In this document: piece by piece, positions 24,444-32,118 of the stretch
How the letters are laid out: each line of letters begins with the position of its first letter
How positions within the stretch are numbered: position 1 is the stretch's first letter
DNA from: Intestinibacillus massiliensis
Lineage (GTDB): Bacteria; Bacillota; Clostridia; Oscillospirales; Butyricicoccaceae
Reading direction: 5' to 3'
Assembly (NCBI GenBank): GCA_029267335.1
Contig: JAJUJC010000009.1
Span: 1-41,785, forward strand
DNA: 41,785 nucleotides
Made by a program: the position numbers and the translations under genes
The notes under the pieces: model-generated
The model's database searches: none
Told to the model about the DNA's origin: nothing
The model's input: only the letters and a program-made list of their open reading frames with translations

Positions 24444-24868
24444 GCGTCCTCCCGTGCGGCGGCGACGAGCGCGGCGTGCGCATCCGGAAAGGCGCGCTGC
24501 AGCCGCAGCGGGCGAAAGGTTGCCGCGTCCACAAAGCAGTGCGAGGTCTCGCCCGTGGCACACAGTGCGTCATCCGTGGTACGCTCGATGCGATAGGCAA
24601 GCGTCATGCGCAGCCCGTTATACTGCGTCAGCATGATGCACACGCGAAACGGCTCGCCAAAGGTGAGCGGCTTATGATACGCGCAGGCACTCGTCAGCAG
24701 CGGCGACATAAGGCCGCGTTGCTCGAGCACGTCATACGGAATGCCCAGCTGTGCAAGCCAATCGACGCGCGCCTCTTCAAAAAAGCGCAGATAGTTCGAA
24801 TGGTGTACAATGCCCATGCGGTCGGTTTCATAATAGTTGACAGTGCGCGCAAACGGTATGCGTTCCAT
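24440..24868 (-). CDS. Acyl-CoA thioesterase, hot-dog fold (4HBT/YbgC type)
   Basis: 142 aa. The N-terminal motif YYETDRMGIVHHSNYLRFFEEARVDWL is the 4-hydroxybenzoyl-CoA thioesterase/YbgC signature, with the catalytic Asp in ETDRMG. YHKPLTFGEPFRVCIML and the TGETSHCFVD strand complete the fold. It hydrolyses a short- or medium-chain or aromatic acyl-CoA. It starts 9 bases after the ArsC-like gene, with GAGTGAGGTG as a plausible ribosome binding site, and overlaps the MATE gene. Confidence 0.9.
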   Translation of the reverse strand: MERIPFARTVNYYETDRMGIVHHSNYLRFFEEARVDWLAQLGIPYDVLEQRGLMSPLLTSACAYHKPLTFGEPFRVCIMLTQYNGLRMTLAYRIERTTDDALCATGETSHCFVDAATFRPLRLQRAFPDAHAALVAAAREDA

Positions 24869-24877
24869 CGGTGCACC

Positions 24878-25213
24878 TCACTCCCACTTGTCCCAGACGT
24901 CCGGGCAGTAGCCTACGGTCGCCTGTCTGCCGTTGCGCACAACGGGCGTGCGCAGGAGCAGCGGGTTTTCAAGCAGCTTTTCGATTTGATCCGCCTCAAA
25001 AGCAAGATAACGCAGGGCGGCGGCATCCTTTGCGTTGGGGTCGACGAGCGCGTCCAGACCGCCGACCGCACGCAGGACGCTGTCTAGCTCGCCGCGGCTC
25101 ATACCCTTTTGCCTGAGGTCGATGGACTGAAAGCGAATGCCGCGTTCTTTGAACCAACGCTCTGCCTTTTTGGTGTCAAAGCTCTTGGTCGTGCCGAAAA
25201 TTTGAATATTCAT
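24878..25213 (-). CDS. ArsC/Spx-family protein lacking the active-site cysteine
   Basis: 111 aa from the ATG at 25213, with AAAGGAC upstream. The thioredoxin-like ArsC/Spx fold is clear: MNIQIFGTTKSFDTKKAERW, KGMSRGELDSVLRAVGGLDALVDP, and NPLLLRTPVVRNGRQATVGY with the anion-binding arginine and the cis-proline (TP). Relatives have a cysteine at position 11 (the KC-x-TKKA pattern), but here it is serine and no CxxC is present, so arsenate reduction or a Spx-type redox switch is unlikely. It could act as a partner-binding or regulatory protein. It begins the unit with the thioesterase and MATE genes. Confidence 0.85.
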   Translation of the reverse strand: MNIQIFGTTKSFDTKKAERWFKERGIRFQSIDLRQKGMSRGELDSVLRAVGGLDALVDPNAKDAAALRYLAFEADQIEKLLENPLLLRTPVVRNGRQATVGYCPDVWDKWE

Positions 25214-25261
25214 GGAGTGATGTCCTTTCCCGGCGCGCGGGGATGCGCCGTGTTCCCTCTT

Positions 25262-25267
25262 AGTATA
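25262..25267 (-). promoter_or_regulatory. Likely -10 element for the ArsC-like gene
   Basis: Minus strand TATACT about 50 bases before the start codon; no clear -35 at the right distance. It is back to back with the strong plus-strand promoter at 25297. Confidence 0.4.
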
Positions 25268-25296
25268 ACAAATGTGAGGCGCGGGGAAAAGAGGGC

Positions 25297-25325
25297 TTGA
25301 CAAATTGAACTAATGTTCGTATTAT
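25297..25325 (+). promoter_or_regulatory. Strong promoter with embedded LexA (SOS) box
   Basis: TTGACA, exactly 17 bases, TATTAT. The spacer contains GAAC-TAAT-GTTC (25307-25318), the core of the Gram-positive LexA/DinR box. A repressor bound there would block the promoter, so the gene should be induced by DNA damage. Confidence 0.78.
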
Positions 25326-25369
25326 ATGAAATACATTGTTACAAATCAGAACATGCAAAGGAGGACGCA

Positions 25370-26026
25370 ATGTTTACAGACCACAAAATTGAAAAATTCA
25401 CCAAAACGGTGGGCGGGCTGCCTGATCAGCCCAATATCGAGCCGCAGGCGCTCAAAAACTGGTTCGATGCCGCGCCGGAGGAGCTGCGGCAATCGCTGAA
25501 CGGCGTGTGCGAGGATGGGGCGGCGCTTGAGAGCAGGGTGAACGGCATCATCGAGCACACGTTTGCGGGCAATGTGAGCGAGAGCATGCTCGACGACGCG
25601 CTCGCGGGAAAACTGAACGGCAAGGCGGAGGGCAGCGCGCTGACCGCAGAGCAGAGCGCGCGCGCGGACGCGGATGCGGCACTCGACGGGCGCATGAGCA
25701 CGGCGGAGGGCACGCTGAGCACGCTGCAAACCGCGCTTGCCGCCAAATGTGAAGTGGTATTTGGCACATACAACGGCATGGGCACCACTACAACACAAAC
25801 CATTTCGCTGGGGTTCTACCCGCTCGCCGTGCTGATTATGGCGGGACAGTCTACTTATACCGAGACCACGCGCATCCCTACCGCCTTTGCAACACGGGCC
25901 TTAGTCAGCTTAGGCGCGACCCTAAACAGCAATGGATTTGCCGTGACCGGCGAACTGAACGACCCCTATATGGGTGGCAGCACCGCGACACAGACCTATC
26001 GCTACATTGCTTTCAAGCCCGCATAA
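25370..26026 (+). CDS. Orphan phage-tail-fibre-like protein
   Basis: 218 aa from the ATG at 25370, AAAGGAGG 5 bases upstream. The N-terminus (FTDHKIEKFTKTVGGLPDQPNIEPQALKNWFDAAPEELRQSLNGV) resembles the N-terminal region of Firmicute phage fibre and baseplate-attached proteins. The middle (about 85-125) is an Ala/Asp-rich heptad region typical of trimeric coiled coils. The C-terminus (FGTYNGMGTTTTQTISLGFYPLAVLIMAG) is like a fibre-tip beta domain. There is no signal peptide. No other phage gene is nearby; it is a single-gene transcript with its own SOS-type promoter and terminator. Function is not established. Confidence 0.7.
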   Translation: MFTDHKIEKFTKTVGGLPDQPNIEPQALKNWFDAAPEELRQSLNGVCEDGAALESRVNGIIEHTFAGNVSESMLDDALAGKLNGKAEGSALTAEQSARADADAALDGRMSTAEGTLSTLQTALAAKCEVVFGTYNGMGTTTTQTISLGFYPLAVLIMAGQSTYTETTRIPTAFATRALVSLGATLNSNGFAVTGELNDPYMGGSTATQTYRYIAFKPA

Positions 26027-26031
26027 CACAG

Positions 26032-26067
26032 AAAAGCCCCCTCGGGAAAATCCCGAGGGGGCTTTTT
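26032..26067. terminator. Bidirectional terminator between fibre-like and S-layer genes
   Basis: A perfect 12-bp stem GCCCCCTCGGGA / TCCCGAGGGGGC with an AAA loop, A-run before and TTTTT after. Confidence 0.92.
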
Positions 26068-26105
26068 GTGCTAGATACGAATCTGCTTACCGTGAGGTAG
26101 GGAGA

Positions 26106-29039
26106 TTAAGCAACCGTGATGGTCATGGTGTAAACCGCAGTGGTGAGGTTTACAGAGGTGTTCGTCCAACCAGCGATCGTCGGTGCAGTGGTACCGAAGT
26201 AGTAGCCATCCGCAGCGGTCAGGGTCAGAGTCGCAGTAACCGTATCGCCAGCAGTAACCGAAGAGCTGGTGTCAGCATCAGTGGTCAGCGCAGTAGCGAT
26301 GGTGCCGGTGTAGCCGGTGCCCGCAGTTACGGTGTAACCAGTGGTAACCTTTGCAGCTGCATCAGTAGCGGTCGGCAGAGTGCCAGCCAGCGTCAGGGTA
26401 GAAGCAACCTGCGTGCTGGAGACATACGTACCGGTCAGCTGATTCTGAACATCAACAACCAGAACGTCCGCGTGGTCAGAACCATCGGTCAGCATTGCAA
26501 TGTTTGCAACCTTGCCGCCGATATTCATGCCGTCGCCGATGAAGTCGTCAGCCTTCTTGATGGAAGCAGATGCAACGCCAATGTTGCTGCTCGAGGAAGC
26601 GTCGGAGTCAACATAGAATACCTTGGTATCGTTGTCGATGTCGAAATCAGTGTTGCCGTTGACACCGTTCATGACAGTGATCTTAGTGCCAGCCGTGTTA
26701 ACGCCGGTAACTGCATTGACAGCGAAGTTGGTGCTGCTCGTGGTGTAAGCAGTAACGTCATCAATGACCTTTGCGTCAGACAGCGAGCCATAGCCGATCA
26801 CCGTGTTCTTAGCACGGTCAGTAGCGCTGCTCTTCTTCTCGGTAACGGTGACGTTCTCAGAGCCGTTCCAGATCGTATAGGTGATCTCGTTCGAGCCGGA
26901 GACATAAGCGCCGTCGACGATGTAAGCATAGTAGTCGTTAGAAGCCGTGGTGGTCGGCAGCTTGCCTACCGTTGCGGTGATTGCAGCAACCTTGTTCAGG
27001 CCATCAACGTCAGCCGTAAAGTACTTAACATTGGTGATCGAGGTAACGTCGCCACTGGTCAGCGCCTTGAACTGCTTACCAGTCAGGAACTTGGTGTCGT
27101 TATTGTAGTAGATGATAACCTTCGCCTTATCGGAGATAGAGGAAGTGCCGCTAGCAACGGTCAGGTTGTCAGCACCGATGGTGTAGGAGGTTGCAGCACC
27201 CTTGAAGGTATAGTCGCCATAGTAGTCAGCAGTGCTAACCGGGGTCTCGAAGGAGTACTCATCGCCGGAAACCGTGTAAGCATACAGCGTGCCAGCCGTC
27301 AGCTGGGTGCCGTCAGCAGCTGCACCGTAAACGCTGTCATCATCAATGTTAACAACCTTGGTGGTGTCATTGAAGAAGTGCAGCTTTGCCTGATTGCCGT
27401 TGATGCCAGTGAAGTCAGTCTTAATGACCATAGCAACATCGGTCAGGGAGCCGTTGGTGCTAGAAGAGGTGCGCTTCAGGTAGAACAGGATGCCGTTGAC
27501 ATTAACAGCCTTGACAGTGTCGCCAGCCTTGACGGTTGCGTTGTCAGAGGTGTTCTTGTTGGTGATGTCAGACAGCGTGTTGAACTTAGCGGTGTGGGTG
27601 TTATCGGTCGCAGCATACCAGGTGCCGTCGATCGAATACTTCGCATAAGAGCCATATGCATCGCTCTCGCTGCCCTTTACGCCCTTGACGGTGCCGGTGA
27701 CCAGGTCAGCCTTGACAACGTCAAAATTGTCCTTGTACAGGTTCTTCGAAACGATAACCCAATCGTCGGTGGTCAGACCAGACGCAATGTTCTCATCGTC
27801 GAAGTTGTAGGTCTTGGAACCTGCAATGATCTTGGAGGAAGATACATAGGTAACATCCGCCGCGAAGTAGGTCTTAACGACCAGGGTGTCGATCTTGCCG
27901 TTGCTGTCAGTGTCAGCAAAGGTGTACATGTTCGGGTTCAGATCGTTGTTGTCCAGCTGGGTCAGCGTGGTGCCGTTCGCCTTCACACCATCAACATAGG
28001 TGCGGATTGCGTTCTTAGCGGTACCCGTTGCGCTGTCCTTATCGCCGAGCAGTTCTACAGAGTAGGACTTGCCGCCGAACTTGACCTTGTCGCCATCCTT
28101 CTCGGTGCCGTTTGCAGCTACCGTGTAGGAGGTGTTGTCGTCGGTCGCGTAAACGCCCAGAACGTTGTTGGTCTTAGCGTCCTTGAACATGACCTTGACC
28201 TTCTGGCCAAGCAGTGCAGAATAGTCCGTGCCCAGCTTGGAGAAGTCGCTTGCATAGGTCGTGCCCGCAGCATTGGTCGCGTCGCTCAGGGACTCGTCGT
28301 CAGAGGACATGGTCAGCGAGATGCTGTCCTTGCTCATGCCGGTCAGAGTACCAACAGAGGTGTAGATGCCCATGTACTTACGGCCAACCTTTTCCTTGTT
28401 CAGGCCGGAGGTAACATAGTCGAAGCTGCTGGAGTCGTCAGACCACTTAACGCGATATGCGTCGAGGGTGTTGTAGATCTCCTGCGCTGCATACTGACGG
28501 GGCAGGCCCTGCTCCAGAGCAGAGTTTACGTCGTCCAGAATGCCAGCCTCAGCTGCAAACTTCAGGGTGTTGGTCGCCCACATAGAGCCGGTCAGACCAG
28601 CCTTGTCCGGGGTGTAGCCGGTCAGAACGAGCAGCATCTTAGCCGCTTCAACACCGGTTACCGGTGCGTCCGGATCGAACTGGGTCGCGGTCTTGCCCGC
28701 GATGATGCCCTGAGACTCGCAGAACTTGATGTAGCCTGCAGCCCAGTGACCCTTGATGTCAGCAAACTTGGTGGAGATGTTCTCATAAGCAGAATCATCG
28801 ACCTTGTTGTTGCGGACAACGAAGATCATCTTCGCCATCTCTGCACGGGTGACAACGGTCTCCGGCTTGTAGCTGCCGTCCTCGTAGCCATTGATGACAC
28901 CCAGAGCAGCCAGCTGGCTTACAGCCTCGGTCGCCTTGATGTCCGCCTGGTCGGTGAACGCCGCACCAGCCGTTACGAACATGGACGAAACCATGGTCGC
29001 AGACAGACCCAGTGCGAGAACCTTCTTGAGATTCTTCAT
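26106..29039 (-). CDS. S-layer-type surface protein with N-terminal SLH domains
   Basis: 977 aa. A signal peptide (MKNLKKVLALGLSATMVSSMFVTAGAA) is followed by about three SLH repeats (VINGYEDGSYKPETVVTRAEMAKM, FADIKGHWAAGYIKFCESQGI...FDPDAPVTGVEAAKML) that bind pyruvylated cell-wall polymer. From about residue 215 on it is rich in Thr, Ser, Asp, Ala and Val with no cysteine, typical of S-layer proteins. Codon use is far more restricted than in neighbours, so much so that the opposite strand stays open across the whole gene, which indicates very high expression. GGAGG lies 10 bases before the ATG. A strong promoter and two hairpins precede it. Confidence 0.9.
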   Translation of the reverse strand: MKNLKKVLALGLSATMVSSMFVTAGAAFTDQADIKATEAVSQLAALGVINGYEDGSYKPETVVTRAEMAKMIFVVRNNKVDDSAYENISTKFADIKGHWAAGYIKFCESQGIIAGKTATQFDPDAPVTGVEAAKMLLVLTGYTPDKAGLTGSMWATNTLKFAAEAGILDDVNSALEQGLPRQYAAQEIYNTLDAYRVKWSDDSSSFDYVTSGLNKEKVGRKYMGIYTSVGTLTGMSKDSISLTMSSDDESLSDATNAAGTTYASDFSKLGTDYSALLGQKVKVMFKDAKTNNVLGVYATDDNTSYTVAANGTEKDGDKVKFGGKSYSVELLGDKDSATGTAKNAIRTYVDGVKANGTTLTQLDNNDLNPNMYTFADTDSNGKIDTLVVKTYFAADVTYVSSSKIIAGSKTYNFDDENIASGLTTDDWVIVSKNLYKDNFDVVKADLVTGTVKGVKGSESDAYGSYAKYSIDGTWYAATDNTHTAKFNTLSDITNKNTSDNATVKAGDTVKAVNVNGILFYLKRTSSSTNGSLTDVAMVIKTDFTGINGNQAKLHFFNDTTKVVNIDDDSVYGAAADGTQLTAGTLYAYTVSGDEYSFETPVSTADYYGDYTFKGAATSYTIGADNLTVASGTSSISDKAKVIIYYNNDTKFLTGKQFKALTSGDVTSITNVKYFTADVDGLNKVAAITATVGKLPTTTASNDYYAYIVDGAYVSGSNEITYTIWNGSENVTVTEKKSSATDRAKNTVIGYGSLSDAKVIDDVTAYTTSSTNFAVNAVTGVNTAGTKITVMNGVNGNTDFDIDNDTKVFYVDSDASSSSNIGVASASIKKADDFIGDGMNIGGKVANIAMLTDGSDHADVLVVDVQNQLTGTYVSSTQVASTLTLAGTLPTATDAAAKVTTGYTVTAGTGYTGTIATALTTDADTSSSVTAGDTVTATLTLTAADGYYFGTTAPTIAGWTNTSVNLTTAVYTMTITVA

Positions 29040-29073
29040 AGGTTTTTTGCCTCCTTTTTCATTCGGGCTTTTT

Positions 29074-29105
29074 GTTCCTGAATGGAACTGTTCCCTTGTG
29101 GAACA
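29074..29105 (-). promoter_or_regulatory. Tandem 5'-end hairpins of the S-layer mRNA
   Basis: On the minus strand TGTTCC-ACAAG-GGAACA is followed directly by GTTCC-ATTCA-GGAAC. Both begin at the predicted transcription start. Hairpins at the extreme 5' end protect highly expressed mRNAs from RNase attack. Confidence 0.65.
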
Positions 29106-29106
29106 T

Positions 29107-29136
29107 ATTCTATCACCTGGGAGTAGCCCGCGTCAA
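29107..29136 (-). promoter_or_regulatory. Promoter of the S-layer gene
   Basis: Minus strand TTGACG, 18 bases, TAGAAT; the start falls near 29100, giving a leader of about 60 bases. Confidence 0.78.
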
Positions 29137-29206
29137 CCAAATGTGCCGATGTGTAACACAGACGTAACATTCAGTAACATTTATAGTGGCCGGCGTTTTG
29201 CGCGCA

Positions 29207-29246
29207 AAAAAACAAGACGCTTCTGTATGAAAACGTCTTGTTTTTT
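29207..29246 (-). terminator. Terminator after the WG-repeat/SLH gene
   Basis: A perfect 13-bp stem AAAAAACAAGACG / CGTCTTGTTTTTT with a 14-base loop and a T-run on the minus strand. The bases between it and the S-layer promoter (29137-29206) show nothing else. Confidence 0.85.
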
Positions 29247-29251
29247 CAGTT

Positions 29252-31501
29252 TTATAAGGTTGTGAGCAGCTTCGCAAATTCCGCGCGTGTTAAGGTGTCG
29301 TTCGGGCGCAGCTTGCCGCCGCTGCCCGCGAAAATGCCCTTGTCCACGCAAAACGCTGCCGCCGCGCGCCGCGCCGGCACAATCTGCAGCCCGTCACTGA
29401 ACTTTGACAGCACACTGCGCGCCGCGTCGGCGGAAAGTGTGATGTCCGCATCCGCGGCATTGGCAAAGAGCTGCATCGCATCCGCGCGGGTGAGTGCGGC
29501 GTTCGGACGCAGCGCGTCCAGACCCGCGAGCAGTCCGTGCTCATACGCACCGCCGTAAGCATCGGCATACCATACGCCCGAAACGCCGGGCGCGCTGCCC
29601 GACGGCAACGACAGCGCACGCGCGAGCGTTACGACCGCTTCGCTCGCCAGGATATTGTCCTCCGGGCGAAACGACGCGCCGTCGCCCGTCATCAGCCCAT
29701 CCGCCGCTGCACGTTCAATGTACTGCTGTGCCCAGTATCCGCCCGGCACGTCGGAAAATCCCATGGCCGTGCCCTGCACAACCGTCTGCGGCTCGGTGTG
29801 CGCTGCGCCTGTGATCGCCGCATAACATGCGCCCTTGGTGTTCAAAATCGGCCACAACTGGTCGAAACTCAACTTGAATGCCTCGCTGTACGGCGCGTCC
29901 TCCTCGGTTTGTGCGTGATTGACATAAAAAGTCACACCGTCTGCACTGATGCGTGGATAGCTATACCGATAAAACGGTATGTCGGACGGGAGCGCCGCCC
30001 TGACTGTCGCCTCGTACTTGTTCAGAAACAGATCGCCCGTTACGCTGTAACGCGCACCCGTGCTGAAATCGAGCGCAATACTGTCGTTCCAGATCGTCGC
30101 CCCGACCCCCTGCCCGATCTGCGCCTGTGCGTTGACTACGAGCACGCGCCCCACAAAAGCAAAGCCGTAACTTCCCGTCAGCGGCTGCGTCTGTGCAGTC
30201 ACGCTCGGACCATCAAGAAAAAAGCCCTCGATCGCAGTGTTGAGCTCCGCCTGCACCGCGCTGTCTTTCATACCGGAAAACTGCGGGTATTCGACATTCC
30301 AGCCGTATTCCACGCCGTCTTTCATCCCCAGATATTTTTCGTAGGTCTTGGTCGTTACCTGAATGCCGTCGTCAAGGGTATATGCGCGCACAGGGGCATA
30401 GAGCACCTTGCCGTCCGACAGGCGAATGTAGCGCGGTGCGCCGTTCACTGTGACGCGCGCCACGTTCGCAGTCAGGATGACCGGATTGGACGCGCCGCTC
30501 ACCTGCCTGCTGAGCACGCCGTTTTTGTTGAAAAACAGCACGCCGCCGTCCATTGTGCCGTGCCACGACTGTCCGAAGCGGAACGTTTCAAAGCCGCCGA
30601 CGTAAGCGTCCGTGCGGTAGATACGCGCGCCGCTGCCCTCGATCGCTTCGACCGAAGCATCCGCCGCGCCGCGCACCGCGTAAGCGCCCTCTCCCATATA
30701 GGACAGGTAATAATAACGCGGAAGCACGGAAACCGTGCCGTTTTGCGTGAGGATTCCCCACTTTTTGTCCTTTTGCACCGCGACATAGCCGTCGTCCTCG
30801 ACCTCGATCTTATCGTATGCCGGGGTCAGGTAGCTGCCCGTGTTGAGCGAATACAGACGGTAGTCCTCCTCGTCGCGCAGCACGATCAGACCATCGTGCC
30901 CGATCGTCAGCGACGCCGGTTCCGCGGGCAGCCCCGCGCGTGTGCCCGCCGCATACTGCACCGCATAGGTACCGTCCTCCTGCTTGACGAGCGCACGCCC
31001 GTCGACAAAATCGCCCGCAGCGACAAACCGCGCGGGGATGGTCAGCTCACCCTTGGCGTTGATGTAGCCCCAGCGTCCGCCGCGCTGCACGCGCAGCAGC
31101 CCGTTCGAGAAAAAGCCCGCCGCGCCCTCATAAGTGCCGGTTTCCCTGCCGGACGAATCGAAATAGACGCTTTGTGTGCTGTAGCGGTAGGCGATCACGC
31201 CCTGCGCAAAATCGACCGTGCGCGGGGATTCGCGCGGCTCGATCACGGTTTTGCCGGTTGCGTCGAGCACGCCGGTATCGCCCTTGGCGTTGCGCACCAC
31301 CGCAAATCCGTACGCGTTGAACGGCTCGGCGGCGGCATAGAAGTAGCCAACCTGCTGCGCACCGTTTTCATCGAGATAGCCCCAGCGCGTGACACCGTCC
31401 TCTCCGGTATAGGGCGCGGGAAACAGCGCCGTATCCGCCGCCGCCGCCGCGCCCACGAGCAGCATCAGCGAGCAAAGCACCGAAAGAATGTATTTTTTCA
31501 T
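29252..31501 (-). CDS. WG-repeat surface protein with C-terminal SLH domains
   Basis: 749 aa. A signal peptide (MKKYILSVLCSLMLLVGAAAAA) is followed by WG repeats over about 40-270 (RWGYLDENGAQQVGYF, GDTGVLDATGKTVI, RWGYINAKGELTIPARF, KKWGILTQNGTVSVLPRYYYL), which form a beta-propeller-like module. A middle region (EYPQFSGMKDSAVQAELNTAIEGFF ... FKLSFDQLWPIL) resembles the DUF3298/RsiV-type domain. Three SLH domains end the protein (FSDVPGGYWAQQYIERAAADGLMTG, ADAYGGAYEHGLLAG, FCVDKGIFAGSGGKLRPNDTLTRAEFAKL). It is anchored to the wall; its role, possibly ligand binding or wall sensing, is unknown. Confidence 0.88.
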   Translation of the reverse strand: MKKYILSVLCSLMLLVGAAAAADTALFPAPYTGEDGVTRWGYLDENGAQQVGYFYAAAEPFNAYGFAVVRNAKGDTGVLDATGKTVIEPRESPRTVDFAQGVIAYRYSTQSVYFDSSGRETGTYEGAAGFFSNGLLRVQRGGRWGYINAKGELTIPARFVAAGDFVDGRALVKQEDGTYAVQYAAGTRAGLPAEPASLTIGHDGLIVLRDEEDYRLYSLNTGSYLTPAYDKIEVEDDGYVAVQKDKKWGILTQNGTVSVLPRYYYLSYMGEGAYAVRGAADASVEAIEGSGARIYRTDAYVGGFETFRFGQSWHGTMDGGVLFFNKNGVLSRQVSGASNPVILTANVARVTVNGAPRYIRLSDGKVLYAPVRAYTLDDGIQVTTKTYEKYLGMKDGVEYGWNVEYPQFSGMKDSAVQAELNTAIEGFFLDGPSVTAQTQPLTGSYGFAFVGRVLVVNAQAQIGQGVGATIWNDSIALDFSTGARYSVTGDLFLNKYEATVRAALPSDIPFYRYSYPRISADGVTFYVNHAQTEEDAPYSEAFKLSFDQLWPILNTKGACYAAITGAAHTEPQTVVQGTAMGFSDVPGGYWAQQYIERAAADGLMTGDGASFRPEDNILASEAVVTLARALSLPSGSAPGVSGVWYADAYGGAYEHGLLAGLDALRPNAALTRADAMQLFANAADADITLSADAARSVLSKFSDGLQIVPARRAAAAFCVDKGIFAGSGGKLRPNDTLTRAEFAKLLTTL

Positions 31502-31546
31502 GTGGGATCACCTATCTGTCCACCATATGTGTTTTATTCTGTGAAC

Positions 31547-31575
31547 AGTATAGCTTTTTCTCCCTGCACCTGCAA
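31547..31575 (-). promoter_or_regulatory. Promoter of the WG/SLH gene
   Basis: Minus strand TTGCAG, 17 bases, TATACT, about 45 bases before the start. The remainder of 31502-31633 holds a short GC-rich stem (CCGCC/GGCGG, about 31612-31628) that could end the yjbQ message weakly. Confidence 0.6.
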
Positions 31576-31633
31576 GGCTTTCCGCCAAAATGAAACACAC
31601 ATGAAACATTCCGCCGCGCGCGGGCGGTTTTTG

Positions 31634-32086
31634 TCACTCGCCCATGACCTGAAACACAACGTCGCGCGTGCGGTCGCGCGTATCGCACTCAATCAGCGTT
31701 AAATTCTGCCATGGACCGATGGTCAGCTTGCCGCGCACGAACGGGATTGTGATGAAGGGCGACAGCAGCGCCGCCTTGATGTGGGACGAGCCGTTATCGT
31801 CGTGCCAGGTGTCGTGATGGCGGTAGTGGATGACGCGGCCGTGCTCATCGGTATAGGGCGAAAAAACGTCCATCGCCGCCTTGAGGTCGTGATGCACCAT
31901 GCCCGGCTCGAACTCCAGCGTGGTCAGACCCGCCACGCCGCCCGTGGTAAAGCCTGTGATGATGCCGTCAGAAATGTCTTTTTCTGCACAGGCGGCGGAG
32001 ACCGCCGCCTGAAAATCCTCCGTGACGTCGATCATACCCATATGTGCCTTGGTGTGATAGGTCTTGGTCTGCGTATAAACTGCCAT
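31634..32086 (-). CDS. yjbQ: YjbQ/UPF0047 family protein
   Basis: 150 aa from the ATG at 32086 with AAGGAG 8 bases upstream; the longer frame to 32131 overlaps rmlA. The family pattern is clear: DISDGIITGFTTGGVAGLTTLEFEPGMVHHDL, the HYRHHDTWHDDNGSSHIKAALL block with its conserved histidines, and the C-terminal GPWQNLTLIECDTR. Members have been reported to have weak thiamine-phosphate synthase activity, but the physiological role is not settled. It follows rmlA in the same transcript. Confidence 0.9.
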   Translation of the reverse strand: MAVYTQTKTYHTKAHMGMIDVTEDFQAAVSAACAEKDISDGIITGFTTGGVAGLTTLEFEPGMVHHDLKAAMDVFSPYTDEHGRVIHYRHHDTWHDDNGSSHIKAALLSPFITIPFVRGKLTIGPWQNLTLIECDTRDRTRDVVFQVMGE

Positions 32087-32118
32087 GATTGAAGCTCCTT
32101 TGCGATGTCGTGTTCTTG

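Noticed and set aside
25974-29081. Plus-strand open frame of 1035 codons
   Set aside because: It is the mirror image of the S-layer gene, has no ribosome binding site, starts inside the fibre-like gene and its predicted protein resembles nothing; the minus-strand frame has a signal peptide, SLH domains, promoter and strong ribosome binding site.
29537-31702. Plus-strand frame of 721 codons opposite the WG/SLH gene
   Set aside because: Arg/His-rich composition typical of antisense GC-rich shadows and no ribosome binding site; the minus strand encodes recognisable WG and SLH repeats.
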